This document shows, piece by piece, positions 1-9,891 of a stretch of 64,000 nt of DNA (position 1 is its first letter; every line of letters starts with the position of its first letter). A model generated the notes under the pieces. The model searched no databases, was not told the DNA's origin, and saw only the letters and a list, made by a program, of their open reading frames with translations. The stretch is from Enterococcus sp. DIV1094 (lineage in GTDB: Bacteria; Bacillota; Bacilli; Lactobacillales; Enterococcaceae). A program made the translations under genes and the position numbers. Location of the stretch: the NCBI RefSeq assembly GCF_017316305.2, contig NZ_CP147250.1, positions 2,913,001 through 2,977,000 of the forward strand, in the 5' to 3' direction.

Positions 1-504
1 TAGTAATGAGATAAACAGTTCAACGGCACTACTTCTCAAGATAAAGACATTCAAGACCATCGCGATGATTACACCGATCAATGCTGCCATTCCCGCACGA
101 CCAACACCTGTCAAATCTTTTTTCGTAAACATCCCGATCGCTGACATCCCAATAAACATCCCTGTTGCTGAGATAAAAGCAGTCGTGATCGTTCCAATAT
201 CATAGAAAGCTAACGTGACAGCTAAAACGAGACCGTTCAGCAAGGAATATGCGACGAATCCGCCAATGGCTAAGCTTGGATTTTTTTGAGCTTTCGTGCC
301 TAAAACTAACACCAAAATGATTTGGACAATCCATAATCCCATAAAACCTAATGGGAAGTTGTTGATAAAGCTTGCTACTTGATATGGAAAGACTTGGATC
401 GCTAGATAAGAAGTGAGCGCACTTAACGCTAGACCGATTCCTAAAAATCCGTAGACTTTCGCATAAAAGCGGTTGATACTATTTGAAATAATTTGATTGT
501 TCAT
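1..504 (-). CDS. Bax inhibitor-1 family membrane protein (3' end off window)
   Basis: An open frame runs from ATG at 504 to the window edge, giving 168 residues with no stop, so the C-terminus is missing. The translation is very hydrophobic, with about six membrane segments starting near residue 17 and short polar loops, as in the Bax inhibitor-1 / YbhL / YccA family. Members are multi-pass proteins, some of which are proton-sensitive calcium leak channels; the role in enterococci is unknown. The start lies one base after the stop of the MaoC-like gene, so the two are probably co-transcribed. The family call rests on the overall hydrophobic pattern and the GMF-type turn motifs. Confidence 0.8.
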   Translation of the reverse strand, partial: MNNQIISNSINRFYAKVYGFLGIGLALSALTSYLAIQVFPYQVASFINNFPLGFMGLWIVQIILVLVLGTKAQKNPSLAIGGFVAYSLLNGLVLAVTLAFYDIGTITTAFISATGMFIGMSAIGMFTKKDLTGVGRAGMAALIGVIIAMVLNVFILRSSAVELFISLL

Positions 505-505
505 A

Positions 506-979
506 TTATTCACCTTCACTTTCAAGAGTTGGTTCTTGCTCTAATTCTGGTGGTTGGACCATGACTACGGCATCTAACACACGGTTGTCTTGTGTATTTG
601 CTGCCTCCACTGAAATAGTCACGACATTTTTCATTTTATCCACTCGAATGACTTCAAACTGAAACGTCAATGTTTCATAATGAAAAACCGGCTCGACAAA
701 ATTAGCTGAAAAATTCACCACATGAGAACCTGGACCAGGCAAGTGTTTAGACACTGCACTTGTAATGATTCCCATTAACATCACAGATGGAACGATTGGT
801 TGATGATATTCCGTTTTCTGTGCAAAATCATGTTGGATATATAAAGGGTTGGCATCATTTGTTAATCCTAAATACAATAATAACTGGTTATCTTCGATTG
901 ATTCTGTTAAAGATAACGAGTCACCTTCCTCGATCTCATTGATTGTTTTTCCTAATTTACGCGGTTTACTTATGTTCAA
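506..979 (-). CDS. MaoC-like hotdog-fold dehydratase family protein
   Basis: This 157-residue protein resembles single-hotdog MaoC / (R)-specific enoyl-CoA hydratase proteins. The segment from residue 30 to 75 (LLYLGLTNDANPLY, then IVPSVMLMGIITS) matches the substrate-binding helix with the family's D...NP.H-like motif, although the usual catalytic His is Tyr here. That change makes hydratase activity uncertain. The start is TTG, preceded by GGAGGG with a 7-base gap. It is followed after one base by the Bax-inhibitor-like gene. A thioesterase-type or purely structural hotdog role is the alternative. Confidence 0.75.
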   Translation of the reverse strand: MNISKPRKLGKTINEIEEGDSLSLTESIEDNQLLLYLGLTNDANPLYIQHDFAQKTEYHQPIVPSVMLMGIITSAVSKHLPGPGSHVVNFSANFVEPVFHYETLTFQFEVIRVDKMKNVVTISVEAANTQDNRVLDAVVMVQPPELEQEPTLESEGE

Positions 980-1015
980 GTTTAAACCCTCCAGTTTATT
1001 TATTCATTCGTACCA

Positions 1016-1043
1016 ATTGTACCAAATCATACAAAAAACGCAA
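1016..1043 (-). promoter_or_regulatory. Putative sigma-A promoter of the MaoC-like gene
   Basis: Reading the minus strand, TTGCGT (1043-1038) is followed after 16 bases by TACAAT (1021-1016), with TGG just upstream of the -10 as in an extended -10 element. The direct repeat TTGGTAC occurs across the -10. The rest of the 327-base gap up to murC holds only the murC terminator and nothing else recognised. Confidence 0.45.
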
Positions 1044-1248
1044 GTTACAGAACATGCTTATGTCTTTCACTTATGTAAGTCAGCGCATGAATTGCCATAC
1101 GTTATTTATCGAGAACTATACCACAATTGAACAAAAACCGGTCGTATTTTGTCTGGATATTTTAAGATTTTTTTACTACGCCGGATAGATTCAATAACTA
1201 AAAAAGAAACAGACGAGCTTTAAGAAAAAATCATCCGCAACTAAACGC

Positions 1249-1281
1249 AAAAAGAGGCCGTCACAAGACAACCTCTTTGAC
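1249..1281 (-). terminator. Terminator downstream of murC
   Basis: On the minus strand AAAGAGG and CCTCTTT form a 7-bp stem around a 14-base loop and are followed by a short T run. It lies about 26 bases after the murC stop. Confidence 0.7.
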
Positions 1282-1306
1282 ACTAAATTCTTTTTCCGTT
1301 AAATGA

Positions 1307-2641
1307 TCAAAGAACGTTCTTCGTCGTACTGCTCAACAATTTTTCGTAAGCTTGTTCAAATTTTTGAACATCGCCAGCACCCATAAAAATAATGACTGCT
1401 TCATGATAGTCAAGCAATGGCGACACATTGTCTTCTTTGATTACTTGACCGCCTTTATTGATTTTTGCGCCTAAGTCTTCGATCTTAACGTCCCCTTGTT
1501 CTTCACGGGCAGAACCAAAGATATCACATAGATATACTTCGTCCGCTAAATCTAACGCTTCCGCAAACTCATCCATCAAGGCAATCGTACGAGTAAATGT
1601 ATGTGGTTGGAAGACCGCAATGATTTGTTTATCTGGATATTTTTGACGCGCGCCATCGATCGTTGCTTTGATTTCAGCTGGATGGTGAGCATAATCATCA
1701 ACGACTGTCATGTCAGCCACGATTTTTTCACTAAAACGGCGTTTCACACCAGGGAATGTCAACATTTCATCCGCCACTTCTTTGACATCTAATTTTTCAA
1801 AGTAAGCAACAGCAATGACACCAAGGGCATTTAAGATATTGTGTTTTCCAAATGCTGGAACTGTAAAGTGGCCAACAAATTCATCCCCATGGAACACATC
1901 AAATGCTGAACCAGTGGTCGTACGTTCAATATTTCTTGCTTGGATATCGTCATCTTCATTCATGCCATAATAATAAATTGGCACATCTGCTTCTAATTTT
2001 CGTAAATAGTCGTCATCTCCGTAAGCAAAGATCGCTTTTTTCACTTGTTTTGCCATCGTTTGGAAAGCAGAGAAAACATCATCGATACTTGTGTAATAGT
2101 CAGGATGATCAAAATCGATATTCGTCATGATCACATAGTCAGGTGAGTAAGCCAAAAAGTGACGACGATATTCACATGCTTCAAAAGCAAAGAATTCTGC
2201 CTCTGGATCACCATGGCCAGTACCGTCACCAATCAAATAACTTGTGGGACGAATACCTGTCAATACATGAGATAATAAACCTGTCGTACTTGTTTTCCCG
2301 TGGGAACCAGTGACAGCGATACTCGTATAATTTTGGATAAAATCGGCAATAAAATCATGGTAACGGATCACTTCTAACCCAAGCTCTTTTGCTCGTTGGA
2401 TCTCTTCATGCGAATCTGGAAATGCATTGCCCGCGATTACAATCATTCCTGGTTTCACGTTTTCTGCATTAAACGGCAAGATCGGAATATTGGCTTTTTC
2501 TAAATCTCTTTGAGTAAAGAAATATTTTTCAATATCTGATCCTTGAACATCTAACCCTTTTTCATGTAATACAAGTGCCAACGAGCTCATTCCTGAGCCT
2601 TTAATACCAACAAAGTGGTACAAGTTTTCTTGATTTTTCAT
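1307..2641 (-). CDS. murC: UDP-N-acetylmuramate--L-alanine ligase
   Basis: This 444-residue protein adds L-alanine to UDP-MurNAc with ATP, the first step of peptide stem assembly in cytoplasmic peptidoglycan synthesis. The N-terminal UDP-binding glycine motif GIKGSGMSS is at residues 13-21 and the ATP-binding loop [10 protein letters not shown] at about 112-121. The C-terminal Mur ligase domain carries VDDYAHHP near residue 310. Length is normal for MurC of Firmicutes. It is a single transcription unit with its own terminator and a leader of about 130 bases. Confidence 0.97.
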   Translation of the reverse strand: MKNQENLYHFVGIKGSGMSSLALVLHEKGLDVQGSDIEKYFFTQRDLEKANIPILPFNAENVKPGMIVIAGNAFPDSHEEIQRAKELGLEVIRYHDFIADFIQNYTSIAVTGSHGKTSTTGLLSHVLTGIRPTSYLIGDGTGHGDPEAEFFAFEACEYRRHFLAYSPDYVIMTNIDFDHPDYYTSIDDVFSAFQTMAKQVKKAIFAYGDDDYLRKLEADVPIYYYGMNEDDDIQARNIERTTTGSAFDVFHGDEFVGHFTVPAFGKHNILNALGVIAVAYFEKLDVKEVADEMLTFPGVKRRFSEKIVADMTVVDDYAHHPAEIKATIDGARQKYPDKQIIAVFQPHTFTRTIALMDEFAEALDLADEVYLCDIFGSAREEQGDVKIEDLGAKINKGGQVIKEDNVSPLLDYHEAVIIFMGAGDVQKFEQAYEKLLSSTTKNVL

Positions 2642-2778
2642 TTGAATCCTCTTCTCTTAACTATCATCCATTATTTTATTCATACATTCAACACGAAACC
2701 CATTATCTTATAAACGATAAAAAATTTCAACCAAATTTATTCGGATGCCCCTCTATTACTTAGCTATCAGCTTTCCTA

Positions 2779-3537
2779 TCACCTTTTGAGCGACGCTTTT
2801 TCATTGATCGCAATCAAACGTAAATAAGCAGACCACACTTCATCTGGGATATCGACATGACCGATAAACCCCTTCCCATTGGGACCATATCCTTGGGCAT
2901 CATCTTTCAAACGAACCATTTCTCCTAACACCAATGCTTGAAAATAATCAGCAGGCCATAAGTCATTTAGTCTTTGATCAGAGAAACTGAATCCCTTGGT
3001 ACTTTCTGTCACTTGAGGAAGAATCGGCACATAATTATAAAAATCTACCGATGTCTTGCCCCATTCTTTCTCAAAAGTTGCCTTTGTTCGTCGTTGCAAA
3101 GTAGGATCATTCATCAACAAGATTCGCTCAGGTAAAGAGCCAAGTTTGCTTAACAACTCATAGGAAAACAAAGCATTTTCACCACTATTTGTCGATTTCG
3201 TTTCTAATAGCATGGCTTCTTCAGGTAAATGATATTTTTCAATAAGATACTTGGCACAAAGTTCACTTTCGCTTAATCCTTGTTCAAAATCATACCCTTG
3301 TTTCTCGAAATTTCGATAGAGATACTTCGTCGCATGTCCGATCCCACCGACTAAAACGATTTGGTCAATTTGCTGGTTCAAATAAGCCTTTGCCGCTTCA
3401 TCTGCTAAAACAGGCAAGCAGTTTCCAGCTAAAATCAGCATTGGGGCTTTTAATTCCGAATAGTTCTGTGGATCGGCTTCTGCTAAAAAAGCCAATAAAC
3501 GATTCCAGTCAGCGTTTCTTGCTTGTTCATCTGTCAT
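2779..3537 (-). CDS. DUF218 / YdcF-like family protein
   Basis: This protein of about 252 residues belongs to the DUF218 (YdcF/SanA-like) family. It has a Rossmann-like core with LILAGNCLPVLADEA, IVLVGGIGHAT, and the family signature ETKSTNSGENA at about residues 137-147. The family's biochemical role is poorly defined; some members bind S-adenosylmethionine or affect envelope integrity. The ATG at 3537 is preferred over an in-frame GTG at 3546 because GGAG lies 8 bases upstream. It follows the SprT-like gene closely and probably shares the tex transcript. Confidence 0.85.
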   Translation of the reverse strand: MTDEQARNADWNRLLAFLAEADPQNYSELKAPMLILAGNCLPVLADEAAKAYLNQQIDQIVLVGGIGHATKYLYRNFEKQGYDFEQGLSESELCAKYLIEKYHLPEEAMLLETKSTNSGENALFSYELLSKLGSLPERILLMNDPTLQRRTKATFEKEWGKTSVDFYNYVPILPQVTESTKGFSFSDQRLNDLWPADYFQALVLGEMVRLKDDAQGYGPNGKGFIGHVDIPDEVWSAYLRLIAINEKASLKR

Positions 3538-3556
3538 TTCTCTCACTCCTCATGCA

Positions 3557-4024
3557 TTACTCAACATTCGAATACGTGGTTTCTTTCCATACCAAACGTC
3601 CTCTACAACTTCCACATAAATAGCGATCTGTATTGATTTTTCTTTTACGATAGATCCAGTTGGCACAACGTTGGCATTGATAGCTTTCAATTTTTTGTCT
3701 TCGGTTTGAAGGGGTTGCTGGTGCATAGCGCAACCCACCGGTCATTGCCAATAACTGTTTGAAATCCGCATCACGATGACGGTAGCCTTTTCCGGTCAAG
3801 TGGAGATGGTAATGGCACAGCTCGTGTTTGATGATCCCGATAATCGTTTCTTGATTGGTTGCCGCAAACATTGTCGGATTAAAATCCAAGTGATGATCGC
3901 TCAAATGATATCTGCCACCCGTTGTTTTCAACCGCTGATTGAACTTTGCTTCATGACTGAACGGACGATTGAAGCTGGTCAACGAAACCTCTTCGACCAA
4001 CTGCTGTAATTCTTCTTGCGTCAC
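3557..4024 (-). CDS. SprT-like zinc metalloprotease-family protein
   Basis: The product is 155 residues. It carries the zinc-binding motif HELCH followed by HLHLTGKGYRHRDADF in its first half, and a C-terminal zinc ribbon with two Cys pairs (CQRC and CGSC). This is the SprT-like / YdcK architecture; the eukaryotic relative Spartan cleaves DNA-protein crosslinks, but the bacterial substrate is unknown. The GTG at 4024 is chosen because it overlaps the tex stop in the GTGA arrangement and has GAGG 7 bases upstream. A longer frame starting at 4096 lies inside tex and is not credible. Confidence 0.9.
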   Translation of the reverse strand: MTQEELQQLVEEVSLTSFNRPFSHEAKFNQRLKTTGGRYHLSDHHLDFNPTMFAATNQETIIGIIKHELCHYHLHLTGKGYRHRDADFKQLLAMTGGLRYAPATPSNRRQKIESYQCQRCANWIYRKRKINTDRYLCGSCRGRLVWKETTYSNVE

Positions 4025-6201
4025 GCTTTTTCCTCGTAAGGTGAAAGCATCGTCAAGCTGATACGCCCTTTGTTCGTGTCCACTTGTTCGATCCACACAG
4101 TCACTACATCACCGACCGAAACGACATCAGTTGGATGTTTCACAAACTTATTGCTTAATTTGGAGATATGGACTAAGCCATCTTGTTTCACACCGATATC
4201 AACAAATGCGCCAAAATCGATCACATTCCGAACCGTTCCTTTTAATTCCATACCCGGCTTCAAATCTTCCATACTCAATACATCCGAACGCAATAGCGGT
4301 GCAGGCATTTCATCCCGCATATCTCTTCCTGGCTGAGTCAAGCCTTCTAAAATATCTTTCAACGTTTCTTCACCGACCGGTACTTGTTTCACTAAGTGTT
4401 GCGGTGAAAGCTGACTTAATTTTTCGATGGCTTCTTTACTTCCTAAATCTTTTTCAGATAGTTGATTCGCCTTTAAGATTTCTTTTGCTACTGGATAGCT
4501 TTCTGGATGGATCGCGGTATTATCAAGCACATTTTTGCCACCAGGTACACGCAAGAAACCAATGGCTTGTTCATATGCTTTTGGTCCTAAACGTGGGACC
4601 TTCTTCAATTGCACCCGAGAAGCAAAAGCCCCTTGCTCTTCACGATAAGTCACGATATTTTGTGCAGTCGTCTTGTTAAGTCCAGAAATATGCTGCAATA
4701 ACTGAGGGCTAGCCGTATTGACATCCACCCCTACTTGGTTGACAGCTGTTTCAACAACAAAGTCCAACTGTTCAGCTAATCTTTTTTGAGAAACATCATG
4801 TTGGTATTGTCCGACTCCGACTGCTTTAGGATCGATTTTCACTAATTCTGCCAATGGATCTTGTAGTCTTCTTGCAATCGATACAGCACTACGCTCTTCT
4901 ACTTGTAACTCTGGAAATTCTTTCCGAGCAATATCACTCGCAGAATAGACAGAAGCGCCTGCTTCATTGACGATCGCATAAAAAGCTTGATGTTTGGCTA
5001 ACTTCAATTGTTCCGCAACAAACAACTCCGATTCACGACTAGCAGTACCATTACCGATCGCAACCATATCCACTTGATACTGATCGATCAATTTTACAAA
5101 TGCAGGGCCTGCTTCGGCTCTTTTTGCTTGATTAGCTGGTTTATGCGGATAGATCACTTCGATCGCCAACACTTTACCTGTCGCGTCAACGACTGCTAAT
5201 TTACAGCCTGTACGGTAAGCCGGGTCAAAACCTAAGACAACTTTTCCTTTCAAAGGAGGTTGTAACAACAAGTTACGTAAATTTTCACCAAATATAGCGA
5301 TTGCTTGTTCATCGGCTTTTTCGGTCAACTCATTACGAACTTCTCTTTCAATCGCTGGCTGGATGAATCGCTTATAACTATCTTGGATCGCTAAACGAAC
5401 ATAGCTAGCAGAAGGGGAAGTTGTATCATGAATCAATTGTTTTTCCAAGTAAGTCAAAATTGCAGCTTCATCAACCGTTAAACTGACTTTCAATACTTCT
5501 TCTTTTTCCCCGCGATTAGTAGCTAAGATCCGATGCGAAACGATTTTATGGATAGGTTCAGAAAACTCGTAATACATTTCGTATACGCCTTTTTCGTCAT
5601 TTTCTTTGTTTTTGACCGTACTTTCGTAAAGTCCCTTGTTGTACGTATATGAACGGACCCATGTTCTGAATTTTGCATTGTCACTGACTTGCTCCGCAAT
5701 GATTTCGTGTGCGCCCTGCAATGCTTCTTCCGGCGTAGGGACTTCCTCAGTGACGTATTTCGCTGCTTCAGCCAAAACCTCCGCCGACGTAAGCGTCAAT
5801 AACCAAGTGGCTAACGGTTCTAAGCCTTTTTCTTTGGCAATCGTTGCTTTCGTTCTTCGTTTTTGTTTGTAAGGACGATATAAGTCTTCTACTTGCTGCA
5901 TCTTCACTGATTGCGTAATACTTTGTTGTAATTCTGGTGTCAATTTCCCTTGTTCATCGATCAGACGCAAAACTTCTGTTTTACGTTTCTCAAGATTTTC
6001 TAAATAAGCATAGCGCTCTTCGATTTCACGAATTTGTACTTCGTCTAAACTTCCGGTCATTTCTTTGCGGTAACGAGCAATAAATGGCACCGTGTTGCCT
6101 TCTGCTAATAAATTTAAAACAGTCGATAACTGCTTTGCTTGATAATCTGCCAATTCTTTTTTTACAAGATCTAGAATCGTTGGATTTACTTTGTCTGTCA
6201 T
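4021..6201 (-). CDS. tex: Tex family RNA-binding transcription accessory protein
   Basis: This 726-residue protein has the full Tex architecture: an N-terminal helical region, a YqgF/RNase H-like domain starting at about residue 320 (VVLGFDPAYRTGCKLAVVD), helix-hairpin-helix segments at about 490-560 (VDVNTASPQLLQHISGL), and a C-terminal S1 domain at about 650-715 (GTVRNVIDFGAFVDIG). Tex proteins bind nucleic acids and affect transcription and stress tolerance. GAGG lies upstream of the ATG. The last four bases overlap the SprT-like start, indicating translational coupling. Confidence 0.95.
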   Translation of the reverse strand: MTDKVNPTILDLVKKELADYQAKQLSTVLNLLAEGNTVPFIARYRKEMTGSLDEVQIREIEERYAYLENLEKRKTEVLRLIDEQGKLTPELQQSITQSVKMQQVEDLYRPYKQKRRTKATIAKEKGLEPLATWLLTLTSAEVLAEAAKYVTEEVPTPEEALQGAHEIIAEQVSDNAKFRTWVRSYTYNKGLYESTVKNKENDEKGVYEMYYEFSEPIHKIVSHRILATNRGEKEEVLKVSLTVDEAAILTYLEKQLIHDTTSPSASYVRLAIQDSYKRFIQPAIEREVRNELTEKADEQAIAIFGENLRNLLLQPPLKGKVVLGFDPAYRTGCKLAVVDATGKVLAIEVIYPHKPANQAKRAEAGPAFVKLIDQYQVDMVAIGNGTASRESELFVAEQLKLAKHQAFYAIVNEAGASVYSASDIARKEFPELQVEERSAVSIARRLQDPLAELVKIDPKAVGVGQYQHDVSQKRLAEQLDFVVETAVNQVGVDVNTASPQLLQHISGLNKTTAQNIVTYREEQGAFASRVQLKKVPRLGPKAYEQAIGFLRVPGGKNVLDNTAIHPESYPVAKEILKANQLSEKDLGSKEAIEKLSQLSPQHLVKQVPVGEETLKDILEGLTQPGRDMRDEMPAPLLRSDVLSMEDLKPGMELKGTVRNVIDFGAFVDIGVKQDGLVHISKLSNKFVKHPTDVVSVGDVVTVWIEQVDTNKGRISLTMLSPYEEKA

Positions 6202-6324
6202 TACATAGCCTCTTTTCTAAGTCAAAATCGAAACTTGCTCTCGGTTATACTTATAAATAGCAAGAATCGAAAAAAGTCATTCTGGTCTATTTTATCATAG
6301 ATTCTCGTATTTCTAAATGTAACT

Positions 6325-6361
6325 AAAAAGGCCTGGATAAGAATGCTCTCCAGCCCTTTTC
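6325..6361 (-). terminator. Terminator downstream of the metallophosphoesterase gene
   Basis: A 12-bp stem with one mismatch (AAAAGGGCTGGA pairing with TCCAGGCCTTTT) and an 8-13 base loop is followed by T residues on the minus strand. It lies three bases after the 6364 stop. Confidence 0.8.
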
Positions 6362-6363
6362 TG

Positions 6364-7101
6364 TCAATAACGAGGTTGCCATGGACCTTGATTGTTTTGA
6401 TACTCGATATCTTGGATGATTCCAGTTTGATCAAAAACAACACCGTGCATCGAGCCACCAAAAACAGCTCCACCATCGATTCCTATTTTCTGATCTCGTA
6501 TCCATAAATCGGTCGTCTGCATATCCCCATGGAGCAATGGAGTGATCGTATGACCAAATACGATCGTCTTACCAGTCAAATTCTTTCGCTCATGAAAAGG
6601 TTCCCTGATCCATAAAAAATCACTAGGACTTGTCTTTCGCCAATCTTTTTTGGTTAAATCAACACCTGCATGAACAAAAAGATAATCTTTCCATTCGTAA
6701 TATAAAGGTAAATTGCATAAAAAATCAACTAGTTCTGAATATCTTGAACGGATCATCATCGCGATCTCCGTCGGTGAATACTCTTCTGCTGCACCTGGAT
6801 GTAAGAGACTCTCCATTGTTTCTCTTCCACCATTTCGTAAATAAGATGGATACCAATCTTCAGGGTCTTGGAGAAATTGTAAGAAATATTCTTCATGATT
6901 TCCTCGCAAATACACCGCACCCGTCTCTTTTGCTAACTTCATGCCTAACAGCAAGCAATCTTTTGTTTTTGGCCCGCGATCATTTAGATCACCAATCAAC
7001 ACTAATTGATGGATACGTGAATCGTAATACGTCAGTAATTTTTGAAAAAGATCATAACTTCCATGGACATCACCGATTGCATAAACAAATGGTTGATTCA
7101 T
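6364..7101 (-). CDS. Metallophosphoesterase, serine/threonine phosphatase-like
   Basis: This 245-residue cytoplasmic protein has the complete set of calcineurin-like metal and phosphate motifs in order: GDVHGS near residue 11, GDLNDRGP near 38, RGNHE near 70, HAGVD near 145 and FGHT near 185. These support a dinuclear-metal phosphoesterase of the PrpE / bacterial PPP group. The substrate, whether protein phosphate or a dinucleotide, cannot be told from sequence. AGGTGG precedes the ATG, and the gene forms its own unit with a terminator. Confidence 0.9.
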   Translation of the reverse strand: MNQPFVYAIGDVHGSYDLFQKLLTYYDSRIHQLVLIGDLNDRGPKTKDCLLLGMKLAKETGAVYLRGNHEEYFLQFLQDPEDWYPSYLRNGGRETMESLLHPGAAEEYSPTEIAMMIRSRYSELVDFLCNLPLYYEWKDYLFVHAGVDLTKKDWRKTSPSDFLWIREPFHERKNLTGKTIVFGHTITPLLHGDMQTTDLWIRDQKIGIDGGAVFGGSMHGVVFDQTGIIQDIEYQNNQGPWQPRY

Positions 7102-7199
7102 GATAACACCACCTTTTCATTTGATTATAGCTCAATTTCTCCCTCAAAGGTAGCAACATTTTTCGCTTTGCTAAAGGAACAACCGCTTGATTTCAGGCT

Positions 7200-7249
7200 A
7201 AAATGAGAGCCACGAAAATTTGCAAAACAAATTTCATGACTCTCATTTT
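7200..7249. terminator. Bidirectional hairpin terminator after trhO
   Basis: A 22-bp near-perfect inverted repeat (AAAATGAGAG...CTCTCATTTT) with a small loop carries T runs on both strands. It lies about 45 bases downstream of trhO. Confidence 0.85.
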
Positions 7250-7295
7250 ATTTTATGGTCGCTAACCTTCTATTTTAAGTTCTAAAAAAAACGAA

Positions 7296-8234
7296 TTAAG
7301 CAAACGCTGCTAATTGTGCATCGATTTCTTCTGTAGAAAGATTTCTTTCTTTCACATAGCGATTATTTGGATGTTTTGCACATGCTACGGAACATGAGCC
7401 TAGATGTTTTTCTTCATTTTCAACGGATGCTAACATTTGACGGTTACATTCTGGATTTGCACAGTTGATGTAACGTTCACATGGCGTACCATCAAACCAG
7501 TCCTTACCAACGATCTGCTTATCAACGTGGTTGATGTCGACCGCGATACGCTCATCAAAAACGTACATTTTGCCATCCCATAGTTCCCCTTGGACCTCTG
7601 GATCTTTACCATATGTCGCAATACCACCATGTAACTGACCTACGTCCTTGAATCCTTCTCTCACTAACCAACCAGAGAATTTTTCACAGCGAATCCCACC
7701 TGTACAGTAAGTCACGACACGTTTTTCCATGAATTCTTCTTTATGATCGCGAATCCATTGTGGCAGTTCTCTAAAACTACGAATATCCGGACGAACCGCT
7801 CCTCTAAAATGACCAAGATCATATTCATAATCATTCCGTGCATCGATGACAACAGTATCTTCATCCAGAATCGCTTCTTTAAATTCTTTCGGTGACAAAT
7901 AAGCCCCTGTCATTTCTTTCGGATCAATATCATCTTCTAGTTTTAACGAAACAAGTTCAGGACGCGCACGAACGAACATTTTTTTGAACGCATGCCCCTC
8001 GCTAGGATCGATTTTGAAGAATGTATCTGCAAAACGTTCATCTGCTAGCATCGCTTCCATGTATGCCTCAGTCTCTGAAATTGTTCCAGAAACCGTACCG
8101 TTGATTCCTTCTTCTGCGACAAGAATACGACCTTTCAAATTCAAAGATTTACAAAAAGCAAGATGCTCCTTCGCAAAAAGTTCGGGATCAGTGATCGTTG
8201 TATATTTATAATATAATAGTACTTGGTAATCCAT
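7296..8234 (-). CDS. trhO: tRNA uridine(34) hydroxylase (rhodanese family)
   Basis: This 312-residue protein matches TrhO (formerly YceA/YbfQ), which makes 5-hydroxyuridine at tRNA position 34. An N-terminal acylphosphatase-like domain (residues 1-110) is followed by a rhodanese domain at about 120-220. The active Cys sits in [12 protein letters not shown] at about residue 176. A C-terminal Cys-rich segment ([13 protein letters not shown] and later CSVAC) is typical of the longer Firmicutes form. AAGGAAG precedes the ATG. Confidence 0.92.
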   Translation of the reverse strand: MDYQVLLYYKYTTITDPELFAKEHLAFCKSLNLKGRILVAEEGINGTVSGTISETEAYMEAMLADERFADTFFKIDPSEGHAFKKMFVRARPELVSLKLEDDIDPKEMTGAYLSPKEFKEAILDEDTVVIDARNDYEYDLGHFRGAVRPDIRSFRELPQWIRDHKEEFMEKRVVTYCTGGIRCEKFSGWLVREGFKDVGQLHGGIATYGKDPEVQGELWDGKMYVFDERIAVDINHVDKQIVGKDWFDGTPCERYINCANPECNRQMLASVENEEKHLGSCSVACAKHPNNRYVKERNLSTEEIDAQLAAFA

Positions 8235-8372
8235 TTAGTTACTTCCTTCCTACAATTCATTCCATAATAGTATAAAGAAGTCTAAATGAAATGACGATTT
8301 TTCTGCTTGTGTAATTATGCGCAAGAGTCAGTTTACATAAAATAATTATTGTAATTATATTTCTAAGGTCAC

Positions 8373-8402
8373 AAAAAATCCGACTGAAATTTCCAGCCGG
8401 AG
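8373..8402 (-). terminator. Terminator after the VOC-family gene
   Basis: On the minus strand TCCGGCTGGAAATTTCAGTCGGA forms a hairpin (written in two halves: TCCGGCTG and CAGTCGGA) followed by six T residues. Confidence 0.85.
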
Positions 8403-8424
8403 TCCTCACTTCATTCTTACTAAT

Positions 8425-8796
8425 TTATTTTCCAGTCACAGCAAAGTAATTGCCATCAGGGTCGGCAAAATTAAAGACATATTCTTCTCCTAGTTGAACC
8501 AGATCACCTAATGTCACTTCTAATTCTTGCATCTTTTTGTATAGATCAAAAATCCCTTCGCTATAGAACATCAAAGACGGTGCGCCAGTAGCAGTTCCTG
8601 GTGAATGCTGTTCAATGAATTCACGATCATATAAGACAAACGCTGTATCAGCATCTTTCGATTGGGCAATCTCAATAATCAACGTACCATCCATCTCTTG
8701 ACGATCCAACTCCACAAAACCAATCTGCTGCCAGAACGTAGCATTTTTTTCGACGTCATCGACATATAACATTATTTTCATTTCATTCGTAAACAT
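8425..8796 (-). CDS. VOC (glyoxalase/bleomycin-resistance) family protein
   Basis: This 123-residue protein has the paired beta-alpha-beta-beta-beta pattern of the vicinal oxygen chelate fold. It starts with KIMLYVDDVEKNATFWQQIG and ends with the typical FADPDGNYFAVTGK. The family includes glyoxalases, dioxygenases and drug-binding resistance proteins; nothing here fixes the substrate. It is a single-gene unit ending in a strong terminator. The next gene to the right, across about 180 bases with nothing recognised, is the leftmost gene of the accessory island. Confidence 0.85.
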   Translation of the reverse strand: MFTNEMKIMLYVDDVEKNATFWQQIGFVELDRQEMDGTLIIEIAQSKDADTAFVLYDREFIEQHSPGTATGAPSLMFYSEGIFDLYKKMQELEVTLGDLVQLGEEYVFNFADPDGNYFAVTGK

Positions 8797-8977
8797 TCAT
8801 TCATTCCTCCACTTTTTTCGTCTTTGCTAGTTTAGCATAGCTTATACTGAAAATCTATGTTAGAGACATACGGATGAGAAGGGGGATTTATGTCGTTCAT
8901 TTTATAAGTGAACTCATCTTTACTGTTCAAGCTTCTTCTATATGAGAGCAATCAGTCAAAAATATTTTAATATAGCA

Positions 8978-9367
8978 TTATTCGAAAGCTGCATGAATAA
9001 TAGTATTCACTTGGATAAGATCTTTTCGAGTACATTTGTAACTTAACTTTTTTTGTTTACTAAAGGACTCACTTGCAGAAATTTTATTGATATAGTACAC
9101 ATCCCCTTTTTCGTTTGCAACTTCTGATAAAACTGTTCTGCCGATTGAAACATCATTTATATACTGAAATTTTTCACCACTATCATCTTGTTCACCAAAA
9201 AGAAAAATTTTACAATCATATACTTCATTTATTTGCATAAAATCAAAATTTTTAAAACTAGTAACAGCAGAATCATCAAAACATAAATCAATTGTAGCTG
9301 TATCTAAATTTTCCAACACTAAATTCCGTGTAGCTACTGATGCTTCTATGGAAAGTAGTTTATACAT
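8978..9367 (-). CDS. Unrecognised small protein, last gene of the immunity-like array
   Basis: The product is 129 residues, predicted mostly beta (YKLLSIEASVATRNLVLENL, then KIFLFGEQDDSGEKF). No signal peptide or membrane segment is seen and I do not recognise a named family. ATG at 9367 is chosen because AGGAG lies 7 bases upstream; an ATG two codons earlier is too close. Its size, acidity, low GC and place at the end of a co-directional array suggest an immunity-type protein, which is inference only. Confidence 0.6.
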   Translation of the reverse strand: MYKLLSIEASVATRNLVLENLDTATIDLCFDDSAVTSFKNFDFMQINEVYDCKIFLFGEQDDSGEKFQYINDVSIGRTVLSEVANEKGDVYYINKISASESFSKQKKLSYKCTRKDLIQVNTIIHAAFE

Positions 9368-9474
9368 GCGCATGCTCCTAGTTTAAATAGTTACGTGGAT
9401 TGCTCTTGTTGGTAAATCGGTTGATTTGCTACTGCTCGATTCTCTAACTTTCTTTAGAAACCAGAGCATTTATT

Positions 9475-9876
9475 TCAAATTGATCTTTCTTGCCAAAAGA
9501 ATCGATTTTCTTCCATGTTTAATTTTTCCACCTGAATCTCTTTACAAACGATATTCATTGTCATAATCGATAGATCAAGGAAACATTCCACGAAGTTCTG
9601 ATTTCCTTCATATTTTTTCAAAGAGATATCTTGTCCATCATAGCCAAGTTGTCCCCCTCGCATCTCTTTTACGTTATCTATCTTTCGCCAATTAGCATCG
9701 GTCTCATAACTAACTTTATAACAAGATAAAAAACAAATTTTCCAACAAGTTTCTTCATCATTTTCTATAAAAATGTATACTTCGTCATTAAAATACTGAG
9801 TTTGAATATCCAATATTGACATATCCCAGTACTTCGTATCATCAATTTTCTTTTGTAATAATTCAATATTCAACAT
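9475..9876 (-). CDS. Unrecognised immunity-like protein
   Basis: This acidic 133-residue protein has no signal peptide. It contains an aromatic- and Cys-rich beta-like stretch (WKICFLSCYKVSYETDANWR at about residues 45-64), a pattern common in small single-domain immunity proteins. The ribosome site GGAGGTAA lies directly before the ATG. It starts 15 bases after the preceding gene stops, so the two are probably co-transcribed. No family name can be given. Confidence 0.6.
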   Translation of the reverse strand: MLNIELLQKKIDDTKYWDMSILDIQTQYFNDEVYIFIENDEETCWKICFLSCYKVSYETDANWRKIDNVKEMRGGQLGYDGQDISLKKYEGNQNFVECFLDLSIMTMNIVCKEIQVEKLNMEENRFFWQERSI

Positions 9877-9891
9877 TTACCTCCAAAATTA

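Noticed and set aside
4025..4096. Upstream extension of the SprT-like frame
   Set aside because: It lies wholly inside tex in another frame, and a GTG with a good ribosome site at the tex stop gives the normal family length.
9374..9474. Short frame ending STDLPTRAIHVTI between two immunity-like genes
   Set aside because: Only 28 codons with no ribosome site; two other frames are equally open, so coding is not supported.
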